The notes: a model not told the origin generated them from the letters alone. A stretch of 64,000 nt of DNA from Haliotis asinina (GCF_037392515.1 NC_090285.1:2111501-2175500), one strand, 5' to 3'; counted from the first letter of the stretch, positions 32,186 through 44,138 are shown. A program made the numbers and translations.

Positions 32186-32662
32186 CACTCTTTTGGTTTT
32201 TTTTGCGCCTCTGGGGGTTGAAAAAGAGGCCTCCAAACGCGTGTCTCCTGGTAAGAACACCTAGTCTGTGACGCAATGTGATTGTTGTCAGTGATGTCAC
32301 GTTTCTGTGACGTCAGGACATTGTGAGGTCACAGGTGAGTCTTTCTATATATATCAGAACGTTGGAATGAGAGAACGTGTCCATTTACATTGAAGTTGAT
32401 GTAAGGACGGAATGTTGTGCAGCTTTTAGCATTGTCCCACAGCAATCGGTTTCAGGCTGTCAATGAAGCAGTAATACCGTCAGTTCTACGTTGGATTACA
32501 CACAATATTTCACTTCACAGCATGGCTGAGATAACAGAAAGTGTCCACAGCAAATTATATATATCAACATGATGTATAGTCATGGAGTAATTCATTTGTA
32601 CTTTCTTCAGTCAGAGATGAACTCGACGTTTCTCTAGCTATGTTCCTGCAGGAATAAAAAGT

Positions 32663-32734
32663 TGCGTCGGCCGGGAATCGAACCCGGATCGACTGCTTGG
32701 AAGGCAACCATGCTAACCTTTACACCACCGACGC
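32663..32734 (-). tRNA. tRNA-Gly-TCC: tRNA-Gly (TCC)
   Basis: Consensus; class H flank; spacer carries CGGTTTCAGG in place of CGGTGTCAGG. Confidence 0.97.
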
Positions 32735-33051
32735 TGACCATGCTAAGCTTTGTTGAATAGGCATCTTAATGAAATTTGCTGATTGATTGGCCACGCTTCG
32801 AGGCACGCCACTAAACGAGACGGCTTACGTCACAAACTGAATGAAATTGGGCTTTGGAAATGTATTTCTGTCTTATGCAACGAGGGTCTACAATCTACGA
32901 AGCACTGATAACAAATTGTATTTAAATGAAGAGGACACTGCATTTGCATCCATATGGAGTAAATGGACACGTCAACTGAACACTTCCTCCTTGCCAGCTG
33001 TCTTCTTTAACTTAAGAATGAGAAGCTAAGAAAAGGCACTGTTAGTGTGAA

Positions 33052-33122
33052 GCATCGGTGGTCTAGTGGTAGAATACTCGCCTGCCACGCGGGTGACCCG
33101 GGTTCGATTCCCGGTCGATGCA
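33052..33122 (+). tRNA. tRNA-Gly-GCC: tRNA-Gly (GCC)
   Basis: Consensus. Tail T5-GG-T7, seen only here. Confidence 0.97.
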
Positions 33123-33599
33123 CACTCTTTTTGGTTTTTTTGCGCCTCTGGGGGTTGAAAAAGAGGCCTCCAAACGCGTGTCTCCTGGTAAGAACACCTA
33201 GTCTGTGACGCAATGTGATTGTTGTCAGTGATGTCACGTTTCTGTGACGTCAGGACATTGTGAGGTCACAGGTGAGTCTTTCTATATATATCAGAACGTT
33301 GGAATGAGAGAACGTGTCCATTTACATTGAAGTTGATGTAAGGACGGAATGTTGTGCAGCTTTTAGCATTGTCCCACAGCAATCGGTGTCAGGCTGTCAA
33401 TGAAGCAGTAATACCGTCAGTTCTACGTTGGATTACACACAATATTTCACTTCACAGCATGGCTGAGATAACAGAAAGTGTCCACAGCAAATTATATATT
33501 TCAACATGATGTATAGTCATGGAGTAATTCATTTGTACTTTCTTCAGTCAGAGATGAACTCGACGTTTCTCTAGCTATGTTCCTGCAGGAATAAAAAGT

Positions 33600-33671
33600 T
33601 GCGTCGGCCGGGAATCGAACCCGGATCGACTGCTTGGAAGGCAACCATGCTAACCTTTACACCACCGACGC
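33600..33671 (-). tRNA. tRNA-Gly-TCC: tRNA-Gly (TCC)
   Basis: Consensus; class H flank; spacer has TATATTTCAAC, as before 43406. Confidence 0.97.
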
Positions 33672-33988
33672 TGACCATGCTAAGCTTTGTTGAATAGGCA
33701 TCTTAATGAAATTTGCTGATTGATTGGCCACGCTTCGAGGCACGCCACTAAACGAGACGGCTTACGTCACAAACTGAATGAAATTGGGCTTTGGAAATGT
33801 ATTTCTGTCTTATGCAACGAGGGTCTACAATCTACGAAGCACTGATAACAAATTGTATTTAAATGAAGAGGACACTGCATTTGCATCCATATGGAGTAAA
33901 TGGACACGTCAACTGAACACTTCCTCCTTGCCAGCTGTCTTCTTTAACTTAAGAATGAGAAGCTAAGAAAAGGCCCTGTTAGTGTGAA

Positions 33989-34059
33989 GCATCGGTGGTC
34001 TAGTGGTAGAATACTCGCCTGCCACGCGGGTGACCCGGTTTCGATTCCCGGTCGATGCA
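33989..34059 (+). tRNA. tRNA-Gly-GCC: tRNA-Gly (GCC), G53T, first of a three-gene unit
   Basis: G53T; upstream flank GGCCCTG. Tail T4-GG-T8. Confidence 0.82.
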
Positions 34060-34261
34060 CACTCTTTTGGTTTTTTTTGCGCCTCTGGGGGTTGAAAAAG
34101 AGGCCTCCAAACGCGTGTCTCCTGGAAAGAACACCTAGTCTGTGACACAATGTGATTGTTGTCAGTGATGTCACGTTTCTGTCAACTGAACACTTCCTCC
34201 TTGCCAGCTGTCTTCTTTAACTTAAGAATGAGAAGCTAAGAAAAGGCACTGTTAGTGTGAA

Positions 34262-34332
34262 GCATCGGTGGTCTAGTGGTAGAATACTCGCCTGCCACGC
34301 GGGTCACCCGGGTTCGATTCCCGGTCGATGCA
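34262..34332 (+). tRNA. tRNA-Gly-GCC: tRNA-Gly (GCC), G45C, second of a three-gene unit
   Basis: G45C in the variable region (TCAC for TGAC), all stems intact, so probably functional. 202 bp after its partner. Tail T5-GGG-T7. The first of 11 copies with C45. Confidence 0.93.
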
Positions 34333-34810
34333 CACTCTTTTTGGGTTTTTTTGCGCCTCTGGGGGTTGAAAAAGAGGCCTCCAAACGCGTGTCTCCTGGT
34401 AAGAACACCTAGTCTGTGACGCAATGTGATTGTTGTCAGTGATGTCACGTTTCTGTGACGTCAGGACATTGTGAGGTCACAGGTGAGTCTTTCTATATAT
34501 ATCAGAACGTTGGAATGAGAGAACGTGTCCATTTACATTGAAGTTGATGTAAGGACGGAATGTTGTGCAGCTTTTAGCATTGTCCCACAGCAATCGGTGT
34601 CAGGCTGTCAATGAAGCAGTAATACCGTCAGTTCTACGTTGGATTACACACAATATTTCACTTCACAGCATGGCTGAGATAACAGAAAGTGTCCACAGCA
34701 AATTATATATATCAACATGATGTATAGTCATGGAGTAATTCATTTGTACTTTCTTCAGTCAGAGATGAACTCGACGTTTCTCTAGCTATGTTCCTGCAGG
34801 AATAAAAAGT

Positions 34811-34882
34811 TGCGTCGGCCGGGAATCGAACCCGGATCGACTGCTTGGAAGGCAACCATGCTAACCTTTACACCACCGACGC
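34811..34882 (-). tRNA. tRNA-Gly-TCC: tRNA-Gly (TCC)
   Basis: Consensus; class H flank. Confidence 0.97.
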
Positions 34883-35199
34883 TGACCATGCTAAGCTTTG
34901 TTGAATAGGCATCTTAATGAAATTTGCTGATTGATTGGCCACGCTTCGAGGCACGCCACTAAACGAGACGGCTTACGTCACAAACTGAATGAAATTGGGC
35001 TTTGGAAATGTATTTCTGTCTTATGCAACGAGGGTCTACAATCTACGAAGCACTGATAACAAATTGTATTTAAATGAAGAGGACACTGCATTTGCATCCA
35101 TATGGAGTAAATGGACACGTCAACTGAACACTTCCTCCTTGCCAGCTGTCTTCTTTAACTTAAGAATGAGAAGCTAAGAAAAGGCCCTGTTAGTGTGAA

Positions 35200-35270
35200 G
35201 CATCGGTGGTCTAGTGGTAGAATACTCGCCTGCCACGCGGGTGACCCGGTTTCGATTCCCGGTCGATGCA
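35200..35270 (+). tRNA. tRNA-Gly-GCC: tRNA-Gly (GCC), G53T, first of a three-gene unit
   Basis: G53T; GGCCCTG flank. Tail T4-GG-T8; duplicate of 33989. Confidence 0.82.
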
Positions 35271-35472
35271 CACTCTTTTGGTTTTTTTTGCGCCTCTGGG
35301 GGTTGAAAAAGAGGCCTCCAAACGCGTGTCTCCTGGAAAGAACACCTAGTCTGTGACACAATGTGATTGTTGTCAGTGATGTCACGTTTCTGTCAACTGA
35401 ACACTTCCTCCTTGCCAGCTGTCTTCTTTAACTTAAGAATGAGAAGCTAAGAAAAGGCACTGTTAGTGTGAA

Positions 35473-35543
35473 GCATCGGTGGTCTAGTGGTAGAATACTC
35501 GCCTGCCACGCGGGTCACCCGGGTTCGATTCCCGGTCGATGCA
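35473..35543 (+). tRNA. tRNA-Gly-GCC: tRNA-Gly (GCC), G45C, second of a three-gene unit
   Basis: G45C; tail T5-GGG-T7; duplicate of 34262. Confidence 0.93.
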
Positions 35544-36021
35544 CACTCTTTTTGGGTTTTTTTGCGCCTCTGGGGGTTGAAAAAGAGGCCTCCAAACGCG
35601 TGTCTCCTGGTAAGAACACCTAGTCTGTGACGCAATGTGATTGTTGTCAGTGATGTCACGTTTCTGTGACGTCAGGACATTGTGAGGTCACAGGTGAGTC
35701 TTTCTATATATATCAGAACGTTGGAATGAGAGAACGTGTCCATTTACATTGAAGTTGATGTAAGGACGGAATGTTGTGCAGCTTTTAGCATTGTCCCACA
35801 GCAATCGGTGTCAGGCTGTCAATGAAGCAGTAATACCGTCAGTTCTACGTTGGATTACACACAATATTTCACTTCACAGCATGGCTGAGATAACAGAAAG
35901 TGTCCACAGCAAATTATATATATCAACATGATGTATAGTCATGGAGTAATTCATTTGTACTTTCTTCAGTCAGAGATGAACTCGACGTTTCTCTAGCTAT
36001 GTTCCTGCAGGAATAAAAAGT

Positions 36022-36093
36022 TGCGTCGGCCGGGAATCGAACCCGGATCGACTGCTTGGAAGGCAACCATGCTAACCTTTACACCACCGACGC
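36022..36093 (-). tRNA. tRNA-Gly-TCC: tRNA-Gly (TCC)
   Basis: Consensus; class H flank. Confidence 0.97.
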
Positions 36094-36410
36094 TGACCAT
36101 GCTAAGCTTTGTTGAATAGGCATCTTAATGAAATTTGCTGATTGATTGGCCACGCTTCGAGGCACGCCACTAAACGAGACGGCTTACGTCACAAACTGAA
36201 TGAAATTGGGCTTTGGAAATGTATTTCTGTCTTATGCAACGAGGGTCTACAATCTACGAAGCACTGATAACAAATTGTATTTAAATGAAGAGGACACTGC
36301 ATTTGCATCCATATGGAGTAAATGGACACGTCAACTGAACACTTCCTCCTTGCCAGCTGTCTTCTTTAACTTAAGAATGAGAAGCTAAGAAAAGGCCCTG
36401 TTAGTGTGAA

Positions 36411-36481
36411 GCATCGGTGGTCTAGTGGTAGAATACTCGCCTGCCACGCGGGTCACCCGGGTTCGATTCCCGGTCGATGCA
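36411..36481 (+). tRNA. tRNA-Gly-GCC: tRNA-Gly (GCC), G45C, first of a three-gene unit
   Basis: G45C now in the first position with GGCCCTG flank and tail T4-GG-T8: a recombinant of the two gene types in the preceding unit. Confidence 0.93.
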
Positions 36482-36683
36482 CACTCTTTTGGTTTTTTTT
36501 GCGCCTCTGGGGGTTGAAAAAGAGGCCTCCAAACGCGTGTCTCCTGGAAAGAACACCTAGTCTGTGACGCAATGTGATTGTTGTCAGTGATGTCACGTTT
36601 CTGTCAACTGAACACTTCCTCCTTGCCAGCTGTCTTCTTTAACTTAAGAATGAGAAGCTAAGAAAAGGCACTGTTAGTGTGAA

Positions 36684-36754
36684 GCATCGGTGGTCTAGTG
36701 GTAGAATACTCGCCTGCCACGCGGGTGACCCGGGTTCGATTCCCGGTCGATGCA
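36684..36754 (+). tRNA. tRNA-Gly-GCC: tRNA-Gly (GCC), second of a three-gene unit
   Basis: Consensus body. Tail T4-GTGG-T8, shared only with 39107. Confidence 0.97.
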
Positions 36755-37233
36755 CACTCTTTTGTGGTTTTTTTTGCGCCTCTGGGGGTTGAAAAAGAGG
36801 CCTCCAAACGCGTGTCTCCTGGTAAGAACACCTAGTCTGTGACGCAATGTGATTGTTGTCAGTGATGTCACGTTTCTGTGACGTCAGGAGATTGTGAGGT
36901 CACAGGTGAGTCTTTCTATATATATCAGAACGTTGGAATGAGAGAACGTGTCCATTTACATTGAAGTTGATGTAAGGACGGAATGTTGTGCAGCTTTTAG
37001 CATTGTCCCACAGCAATCGGTGTCAGGCTGTCAATGAAGCAGTAATACCGTCAGTTCTACGTTGGATTACACACAATATTTCACTTCACAGCATGGCTGA
37101 GATAACAGAAAGTGTCCACAGCAAATTATATATATCAACATGATGTATAGTCATGGAGTAATTCATTTGTACTTTCTTCAGTCAGAGATGAACTCGACGT
37201 TTCTCTAGCTATGTTCCTGCAGGAATAAAAAGT

Positions 37234-37305
37234 TGCGTCGGCCGGGAATCGAACCCGGATCGACTGCTTGGAAGGCAACCATGCTAACCTTTACACCACC
37301 GACGC
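37234..37305 (-). tRNA. tRNA-Gly-TCC: tRNA-Gly (TCC)
   Basis: Consensus; class H flank; end of copy 1 of the 2423 bp repeat. Confidence 0.97.
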
Positions 37306-37622
37306 TGACCATGCTAAGCTTTGTTGAATAGGCATCTTAATGAAATTTGCTGATTGATTGGCCACGCTTCGAGGCACGCCACTAAACGAGACGGCTTACG
37401 TCACAAACTGAATGAAATTGGGCTTTGGAAATGTATTTCTGTCTTATGCAACGAGGGTCTACAATCTACGAAGCACTGATAACAAATTGTATTTAAATGA
37501 AGAGGACACTGCATTTGCATCCATATGGAGTAAATGGACACGTCAACTGAACACTTCCTCCTTGCCAGCTGTCTTCTTTAACTTAAGAATGAGAAGCTAA
37601 GAAAAGGCCCTGTTAGTGTGAA

Positions 37623-37693
37623 GCATCGGTGGTCTAGTGGTAGAATACTCGCCTGCCACGCGGGTGACCCGGTTTCGATTCCCGGTCGATGCA
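37623..37693 (+). tRNA. tRNA-Gly-GCC: tRNA-Gly (GCC), G53T, first of a three-gene unit
   Basis: G53T; tail T4-GG-T8; equivalent of 35200 in copy 2. Confidence 0.82.
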
Positions 37694-37895
37694 CACTCTT
37701 TTGGTTTTTTTTGCGCCTCTGGGGGTTGAAAAAGAGGCCTCCAAACGCGTGTCTCCTGGAAAGAACACCTAGTCTGTGACACAATGTGATTGTTGTCAGT
37801 GATGTCACGTTTCTGTCAACTGAACACTTCCTCCTTGCCAGCTGTCTTCTTTAACTTAAGAATGAGAAGCTAAGAAAAGGCACTGTTAGTGTGAA

Positions 37896-37966
37896 GCATC
37901 GGTGGTCTAGTGGTAGAATACTCGCCTGCCACGCGGGTCACCCGGGTTCGATTCCCGGTCGATGCA
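37896..37966 (+). tRNA. tRNA-Gly-GCC: tRNA-Gly (GCC), G45C, second of a three-gene unit
   Basis: G45C; tail T5-GGG-T7; equivalent of 35473. Confidence 0.93.
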
Positions 37967-38444
37967 CACTCTTTTTGGGTTTTTTTGCGCCTCTGGGGGT
38001 TGAAAAAGAGGCCTCCAAACGCGTGTCTCCTGGTAAGAACACCTAGTCTGTGACGCAATGTGATTGTTGTCAGTGATGTCACGTTTCTGTGACGTCAGGA
38101 CATTGTGAGGTCACAGGTGAGTCTTTCTATATATATCAGAACGTTGGAATGAGAGAACGTGTCCATTTACATTGAAGTTGATGTAAGGACGGAATGTTGT
38201 GCAGCTTTTAGCATTGTCCCACAGCAATCGGTGTCAGGCTGTCAATGAAGCAGTAATACCGTCAGTTCTACGTTGGATTACACACAATATTTCACTTCAC
38301 AGCATGGCTGAGATAACAGAAAGTGTCCACAGCAAATTATATATATCAACATGATGTATAGTCATGGAGTAATTCATTTGTACTTTCTTCAGTCAGAGAT
38401 GAACTCGACGTTTCTCTAGCTATGTTCCTGCAGGAATAAAAAGT

Positions 38445-38516
38445 TGCGTCGGCCGGGAATCGAACCCGGATCGACTGCTTGGAAGGCAACCATGCTAACC
38501 TTTACACCACCGACGC
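38445..38516 (-). tRNA. tRNA-Gly-TCC: tRNA-Gly (TCC)
   Basis: Consensus; class H flank. Confidence 0.97.
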
Positions 38517-38833
38517 TGACCATGCTAAGCTTTGTTGAATAGGCATCTTAATGAAATTTGCTGATTGATTGGCCACGCTTCGAGGCACGCCACTAAACGA
38601 GACGGCTTACGTCACAAACTGAATGAAATTGGGCTTTGGAAATGTATTTCTGTCTTATGCAACGAGGGTCTACAATCTACGAAGCACTGATAACAAATTG
38701 TATTTAAATGAAGAGGACACTGCATTTGCATCCATATGGAGTAAATGGACACGTCAACTGAACACTTCCTCCTTGCCAGCTGTCTTCTTTAACTTAAGAA
38801 TGAGAAGCTAAGAAAAGGCCCTGTTAGTGTGAA

Positions 38834-38904
38834 GCATCGGTGGTCTAGTGGTAGAATACTCGCCTGCCACGCGGGTCACCCGGGTTCGATTCCCGGTCGA
38901 TGCA
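38834..38904 (+). tRNA. tRNA-Gly-GCC: tRNA-Gly (GCC), G45C, first of a three-gene unit
   Basis: G45C; tail T4-GG-T8; equivalent of 36411. Confidence 0.93.
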
Positions 38905-39106
38905 CACTCTTTTGGTTTTTTTTGCGCCTCTGGGGGTTGAAAAAGAGGCCTCCAAACGCGTGTCTCCTGGAAAGAACACCTAGTCTGTGACGCAATGTGA
39001 TTGTTGTCAGTGATGTCACGTTTCTGTCAACTGAACACTTCCTCCTTGCCAGCTGTCTTCTTTAACTTAAGAATGAGAAGCTAAGAAAAGGCACTGTTAG
39101 TGTGAA

Positions 39107-39177
39107 GCATCGGTGGTCTAGTGGTAGAATACTCGCCTGCCACGCGGGTGACCCGGGTTCGATTCCCGGTCGATGCA
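39107..39177 (+). tRNA. tRNA-Gly-GCC: tRNA-Gly (GCC), second of a three-gene unit
   Basis: Consensus; tail T4-GTGG-T8; equivalent of 36684. Confidence 0.97.
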
Positions 39178-39553
39178 CACTCTTTTGTGGTTTTTTTTGC
39201 GCCTCTGGGGGTTGAAAAAGAGGCCTCCAAACGCGTGTCTCCTGGTAAGAACACCTAGTCTGTGACGCAATGTGATTGTTGTCAGTGATGTCACGTTTCT
39301 GTGACGTCAGGAGATTGTGAGGTCACAGGTGAGTCTTTCTATATATATCAGAACGTTGGAATGAGAGAACGTGTCCATTTACATTGAAGTTGATGTAAGG
39401 ACGGAATGTTGTGCAGCTTTTAGCATTGTCCCACAGCAATCGGTGTCAGGCTGTCAATGAAGCAGTAATACCGTCAGTTCTACGTTGGATTACACACAAT
39501 ATTTCACTTCACAGCATGGCTGAGATAACAGAAAGTGTCCACAGCAAATTATA

Positions 39554-39810
39554 CATATCAACATGATGTATAGTCATGGAGTATGTCATTTGTACTTTCT
39601 TCAGTCACAGATGAACTCGACGTTTCTCTAGCTATGTTCCTGCAGGAGTAAAAAGATGCGTCGGCCGGGAATCGAACCCGGATCGACTGCTTGGAAGGCA
39701 ACCATGCTAACCTTTACACCACCGACGCTGACCATGCTAAGCTTTGTTGAATAGGCATCTTAATGAAATTTGCTGATTGATTGGCCACGCCTCGAGGCAC
39801 GCCACTAAAT
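39554..39810. other. Divergent patch around Gly-TCC 39657-39728
   Basis: Eight substitutions against the array consensus fall in these 257 bp (39554, 39584, 39585, 39608, 39648, 39656, 39791, 39810), none inside the tRNA, while the neighbouring sequence matches other units. The T5 terminator survives. Confidence 0.85.
39657..39728 (-). tRNA. tRNA-Gly-TCC: tRNA-Gly (TCC) inside the divergent patch
   Basis: Consensus body although both flanks carry substitutions, including the base right after its 3' end (39656) and two in the upstream flank (39791, 39810). Class H flank. Confidence 0.97.
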
Positions 39811-40045
39811 GAGACGGCTTACGTCACAAACTGAATGAAATTGGGCTTTGGAAATGTATTTCTGTCTTATGCAACGAGGGTCTACAATCTACGAAGCACT
39901 GATAACAAATTGTATTTAAATGAAGAGGACACTGCATTTGCATCCATATGGAGTAAATGGACACGTCAACTGAACACTTCCTCCTTGCCAGCTGTCTTCT
40001 TTAACTTAAGAATGAGAAGCTAAGAAAAGGCACTGTTAGTGTGAA

Positions 40046-40116
40046 GCATCGGTGGTCTAGTGGTAGAATACTCGCCTGCCACGCGGGTGACCCGGGTTCG
40101 ATTCCCAGTCGATGCA
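40046..40116 (+). tRNA. tRNA-Gly-GCC: tRNA-Gly (GCC), G64A variant
   Basis: G64A leaves A against C50 in the T stem. Found once. Tail T4-GG-T8. Confidence 0.8.
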
Positions 40117-40593
40117 CACTCTTTTGGTTTTTTTTGCGCCTCTGGGGGTTGAAAAAGAGGCCTCCAAACGCGTGTCTCCTGGTAAGAACACCTAGTCTGT
40201 GACGCAATGTGATTGTTGTCAGTGATGTCACGTTTCTGTGACGTCAGGACATTGTGAGGTCACAGGTGAGTCTTTCTATATATATCAGAACGTTGGAATG
40301 AGAGAACGTGTCCATTTACATTGAAGTTGATGTAAGGACGGAATGTTGTGCAGCTTTTAGCATTGTCCCACAGCAATCGGTGTCAGGCTGTCAATGAAGC
40401 AGTAATACCGTCAGTTCTACGTTGGATTACACACAATATTTCACTTCACAGCATGGCTGAGATAACAGAAAGTGTCCACAGCAAATTATATATATCAACA
40501 TGATGTATAGTCATGGAGTAATTCATTTGTACTTTCTTCAGTCAGAGATGAACTCGACGTTTCTCTAGCTATGTTCCTGCAGGAATAAAAAGT

Positions 40594-40665
40594 TGCGTCG
40601 GCCGGGAATCGAACCCGGATCGACTGCTTGGAAGGCAACCATGCTAACCTTTACACCACCGACGC
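40594..40665 (-). tRNA. tRNA-Gly-TCC: tRNA-Gly (TCC)
   Basis: Consensus; class H flank. Confidence 0.97.
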
Positions 40666-40982
40666 TGACCATGCTAAGCTTTGTTGAATAGGCATCTTAA
40701 TGAAATTTGCTGATTGATTGGCCACGCTTCGAGGCACGCCACTAAACGAGACGGCTTACGTCACAAACTGAATGAAATTGGGCTTTGGAAATGTATTTCT
40801 GTCTTATGCAACGAGGGTCTACAATCTACGAAGCACTGATAACAAATTGTATTTAAATGAAGAGGACACTGCATTTGCATCCATATGGAGTAAATGGACA
40901 CGTCAACTGAACACTTCCTCCTTGCCAGCTGTCTTCTTTAACTTAAGAATGGGAAGCTAAGAAAAGGCACTGTTAGTGTGAA

Positions 40983-41053
40983 GCATCGGTGGTCTAGTGG
41001 TAGAATACTCGCCTGCCACGCGGGTGACCCGGGTTCGATTCCCGGTCGATGCA
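40983..41053 (+). tRNA. tRNA-Gly-GCC: tRNA-Gly (GCC)
   Basis: Consensus; AATGGGAAGC flank. Tail T4-GG-T8. Spacer TATA run reads TATAAATAT. Confidence 0.97.
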
Positions 41054-41530
41054 CACTCTTTTGGTTTTTTTTGCGCCTCTGGGGGTTGAAAAAGAGGCCT
41101 CCAAACGCGTGTCTCCTGGTAAGAACACCTAGTCTGTGACGCAATGTGATTGTTGTCAGTGATGTCACGTTTCTGTGACGTCAGGACATTGTGAGGTCAC
41201 AGGTGAGTCTTTCTATAAATATCAGAACGTTGGAATGAGAGAACGTGTCCATTTACATTGAAGTTGATGTAAGGACGGAATGTTGTGCAGCTTTTAGCAT
41301 TGTCCCACAGCAATCGGTGTCAGGCTGTCAATGAAGCAGTAATACCGTCAGTTCTACGTTGGATTACACACAATATTTCACTTCACAGCATGGCTGAGAT
41401 AACAGAAAGTGTCCACAGCAAATTATATATATCAACATGATGTATAGTCATGGAGTAATTCATTTGTACTTTCTTCAGTCAGAGATGAACTCGACGTTTC
41501 TCTAGCTATGTTCCTGCAGGAATAAAAAGT

Positions 41531-41602
41531 TGCGTCGGCCGGGAATCGAACCCGGATCGACTGCTTGGAAGGCAACCATGCTAACCTTTACACCACCGAC
41601 GC
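41531..41602 (-). tRNA. tRNA-Gly-TCC: tRNA-Gly (TCC)
   Basis: Consensus; class A flank. Confidence 0.97.
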
Positions 41603-41919
41603 TGACCATGCTAGGATTGGTTGAATAGGCATCTTAATGAAATTTGCTGATTGATTGGCCACGCTTCGAGGCACGCCACTAAACGAGACGGCTTACGTCA
41701 CAAACTGAATGAAATTGGGCTTTGGAAATGTATTTCTGTCTTATGCAACGAGGGTCTACAATCTACGAAGCACTGATAACAAATTGTATTTAAATGAAGA
41801 GGACACTGCATTTGCATCCATATGGAGTAAATGGACACGTCAACTGAACACTTCCTCCTTGCCAGCTGTCTTCTTTAACTTAAGAATGAGAAGCTAAGAA
41901 AAGGCACTGTTAGTGTGAA

Positions 41920-41990
41920 GCATCGGTGGTCTAGTGGTAGAATACTCGCCTGCCACGCGGGTGACCCGGGTTCGATTCCCGGTCGATGCA
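41920..41990 (+). tRNA. tRNA-Gly-GCC: tRNA-Gly (GCC)
   Basis: Consensus. Tail T4-GG-T8. Confidence 0.97.
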
Positions 41991-42467
41991 CACTCTTTTG
42001 GTTTTTTTTGCGCCTCTGGGGGTTGAAAAAGAGGCCTCCAAACGCGTGTCTCCTGGTAAGAACACCTAGTCTGTGACGCAATGTGATTGTTGTCAGTGAT
42101 GTCACGTTTCTGTGACGTCAGGACATTGTGAGGTCACAGGTGAGTCTTTCTATATATATCAGAACGTTGGAATGAGAGAACGTGTCCATTTACATTGAAG
42201 TTGATGTAAGGACGGAATGTTGTGCAGCTTTTAGCATTGTCCCACAGCAATCGGTTTCAGGCTGTCAATGAAGCAGTAATACCGTCAGTTCTACGTTGGA
42301 TTACACACAATATTTCACTTCACAGCATGGCTGAGATAACAGAAAGTGTCCACAGCAAATTATATATATCAACATGATGTATAGTCATGGAGTAATTCAT
42401 TTGTACTTTCTTCAGTCAGAGATGAACTCGACGTTTCTCTAGCTATGTTCCTGCAGGAATAAAAAGT

Positions 42468-42539
42468 TGCGTCGGCCGGGAATCGAACCCGGATCGACTG
42501 CTTGGAAGGCAACCATGCTAACCTTTACACCACCGACGC
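42468..42539 (-). tRNA. tRNA-Gly-TCC: tRNA-Gly (TCC)
   Basis: Consensus; class H flank; CGGTTTCAGG spacer form. Confidence 0.97.
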
Positions 42540-42856
42540 TGACCATGCTAAGCTTTGTTGAATAGGCATCTTAATGAAATTTGCTGATTGATTGGCCACG
42601 CTTCGAGGCACGCCACTAAACGAGACGGCTTACGTCACAAACTGAATGAAATTGGGCTTTGGAAATGTATTTCTGTCTTATGCAACGAGGGTCTACAATC
42701 TACGAAGCACTGATAACAAATTGTATTTAAATGAAGAGGACACTGCATTTGCATCCATATGGAGTAAATGGACACGTCAACTGAACACTTCCTCCTTGCC
42801 AGCTGTCTTCTTTAACTTAAGAATGAGAAGCTAAGAAAAGGCACTGTTAGTGTGAA

Positions 42857-42928
42857 GCATCGGTGGTCTAGTGGTAGAATACTCGCCTGCCACGCGGGTG
42901 ACCCGGGTTCGATTCCCGGTTTGATGCA
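42857..42928 (+). tRNA. tRNA-Gly-GCC: tRNA-Gly (GCC), extra T before the acceptor stem
   Basis: Third copy of the 72 nt form, over 13 kb from the others at 26111 and 29303. Tail T4-GGG-T7. Confidence 0.72.
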
Positions 42929-43405
42929 CACTCTTTTGGGTTTTTTTGCGCCTCTGGGGGTTGAAAAAGAGGCCTCCAAACGCGTGTCTCCTGGTAAGAA
43001 CACCTAGTCTGTGACGCAATGTGATTGTTGTCAGTGATGTCACGTTTCTGTGACGTCAGGACATTGTGAGGTCACAGGTGAGTCTTTCTATATATATCAG
43101 AACGTTGGAATGAGAGAACGTGTCCATTTACATTGAAGTTGATGTAAGGACGGAATGTTGTGCAGCTTTTAGCATTGTCCCACAGCAATCGGTGTCAGGC
43201 TGTCAATGAAGCAGTAATACCGTCAGTTCTACGTTGGATTACACACAATATTTCACTTCACAGCATGGCTGAGATAACAGAAAGTGTCCACAGCAAATTA
43301 TATATTTCAACATGATGTATAGTCATGGAGTAATTCATTTGTACTTTCTTCAGTCAGAGATGAACTCGACGTTTCTCTAGCTATGTTCCTGCAGGAATAA
43401 AAAGT

Positions 43406-43477
43406 TGCGTCGGCCGGGAATCGAACCCGGATCGACTGCTTGGAAGGCAACCATGCTAACCTTTACACCACCGACGC
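43406..43477 (-). tRNA. tRNA-Gly-TCC: tRNA-Gly (TCC)
   Basis: Consensus; class H flank; TATATTTCAAC spacer form as before 33600. Confidence 0.97.
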
Positions 43478-43794
43478 TGACCATGCTAAGCTTTGTTGAA
43501 TAGGCATCTTAATGAAATTTGCTGATTGATTGGCCACGCTTCGAGGCACGCCACTAAACGAGACGGCTTACGTCACAAACTGAATGAAATTGGGCTTTGG
43601 AAATGTATTTCTGTCTTATGCAACGAGGGTCTACAATCTACGAAGCACTGATAACAAATTGTATTTAAATGAAGAGGACACTGCATTTGCATCCATATGG
43701 AGTAAATGGACACGTCAACTGAACACTTCCTCCTTGCCAGCTGTCTTCTTTAACTTAAGAATGAGAAGCTAAGAAAAGGCCCTGTTAGTGTGAA

Positions 43795-43865
43795 GCATCG
43801 GTGGTCTAGTGGTAGAATACTCGCCTGCCACGCGGGTGACCCGGTTTCGATTCCCGGTCGATGCA
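43795..43865 (+). tRNA. tRNA-Gly-GCC: tRNA-Gly (GCC), G53T, first of a three-gene unit
   Basis: G53T with GGCCCTG flank, but the spacer has TGACGCAATG rather than TGACACAATG. Tail T4-GG-T8. Confidence 0.82.
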
Positions 43866-44067
43866 CACTCTTTTGGTTTTTTTTGCGCCTCTGGGGGTTG
43901 AAAAAGAGGCCTCCAAACGCGTGTCTCCTGGAAAGAACACCTAGTCTGTGACGCAATGTGATTGTTGTCAGTGATGTCACGTTTCTGTCAACTGAACACT
44001 TCCTCCTTGCCAGCTGTCTTCTTTAACTTAAGAATGAGAAGCTAAGAAAAGGCACTGTTAGTGTGAA

Positions 44068-44138
44068 GCATCGGTGGTCTAGTGGTAGAATACTCGCCTG
44101 CCACGCGGGTCACCCGGGTTCGATTCCCGGTCGATGCA
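44068..44138 (+). tRNA. tRNA-Gly-GCC: tRNA-Gly (GCC), G45C, second of a three-gene unit
   Basis: G45C; tail T5-GGG-T7. Confidence 0.93.

Larger units (their letters stand above)
33778..36199. repeat. Two matching 1211 bp three-gene units
   Basis: 33778-34988 and 34989-36199 share a G53T first Gly-GCC, a G45C second Gly-GCC, GGCCCTG in the upstream flank and TGACACAATG in the spacer. I saw no difference between them. Confidence 0.9.
34989..39834. repeat. Tandem 2423 bp higher-order repeat (two copies)
   Basis: 34989-37411 and 37412-39834 each hold a 1211 bp unit (G53T then G45C) followed by a 1212 bp unit (G45C then consensus with tail T4-GTGG-T8 and the GTCAGGAGATTG spacer variant). Copy 2 differs mainly in a cluster of substitutions at 39554-39810. 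Confidence 0.92.
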
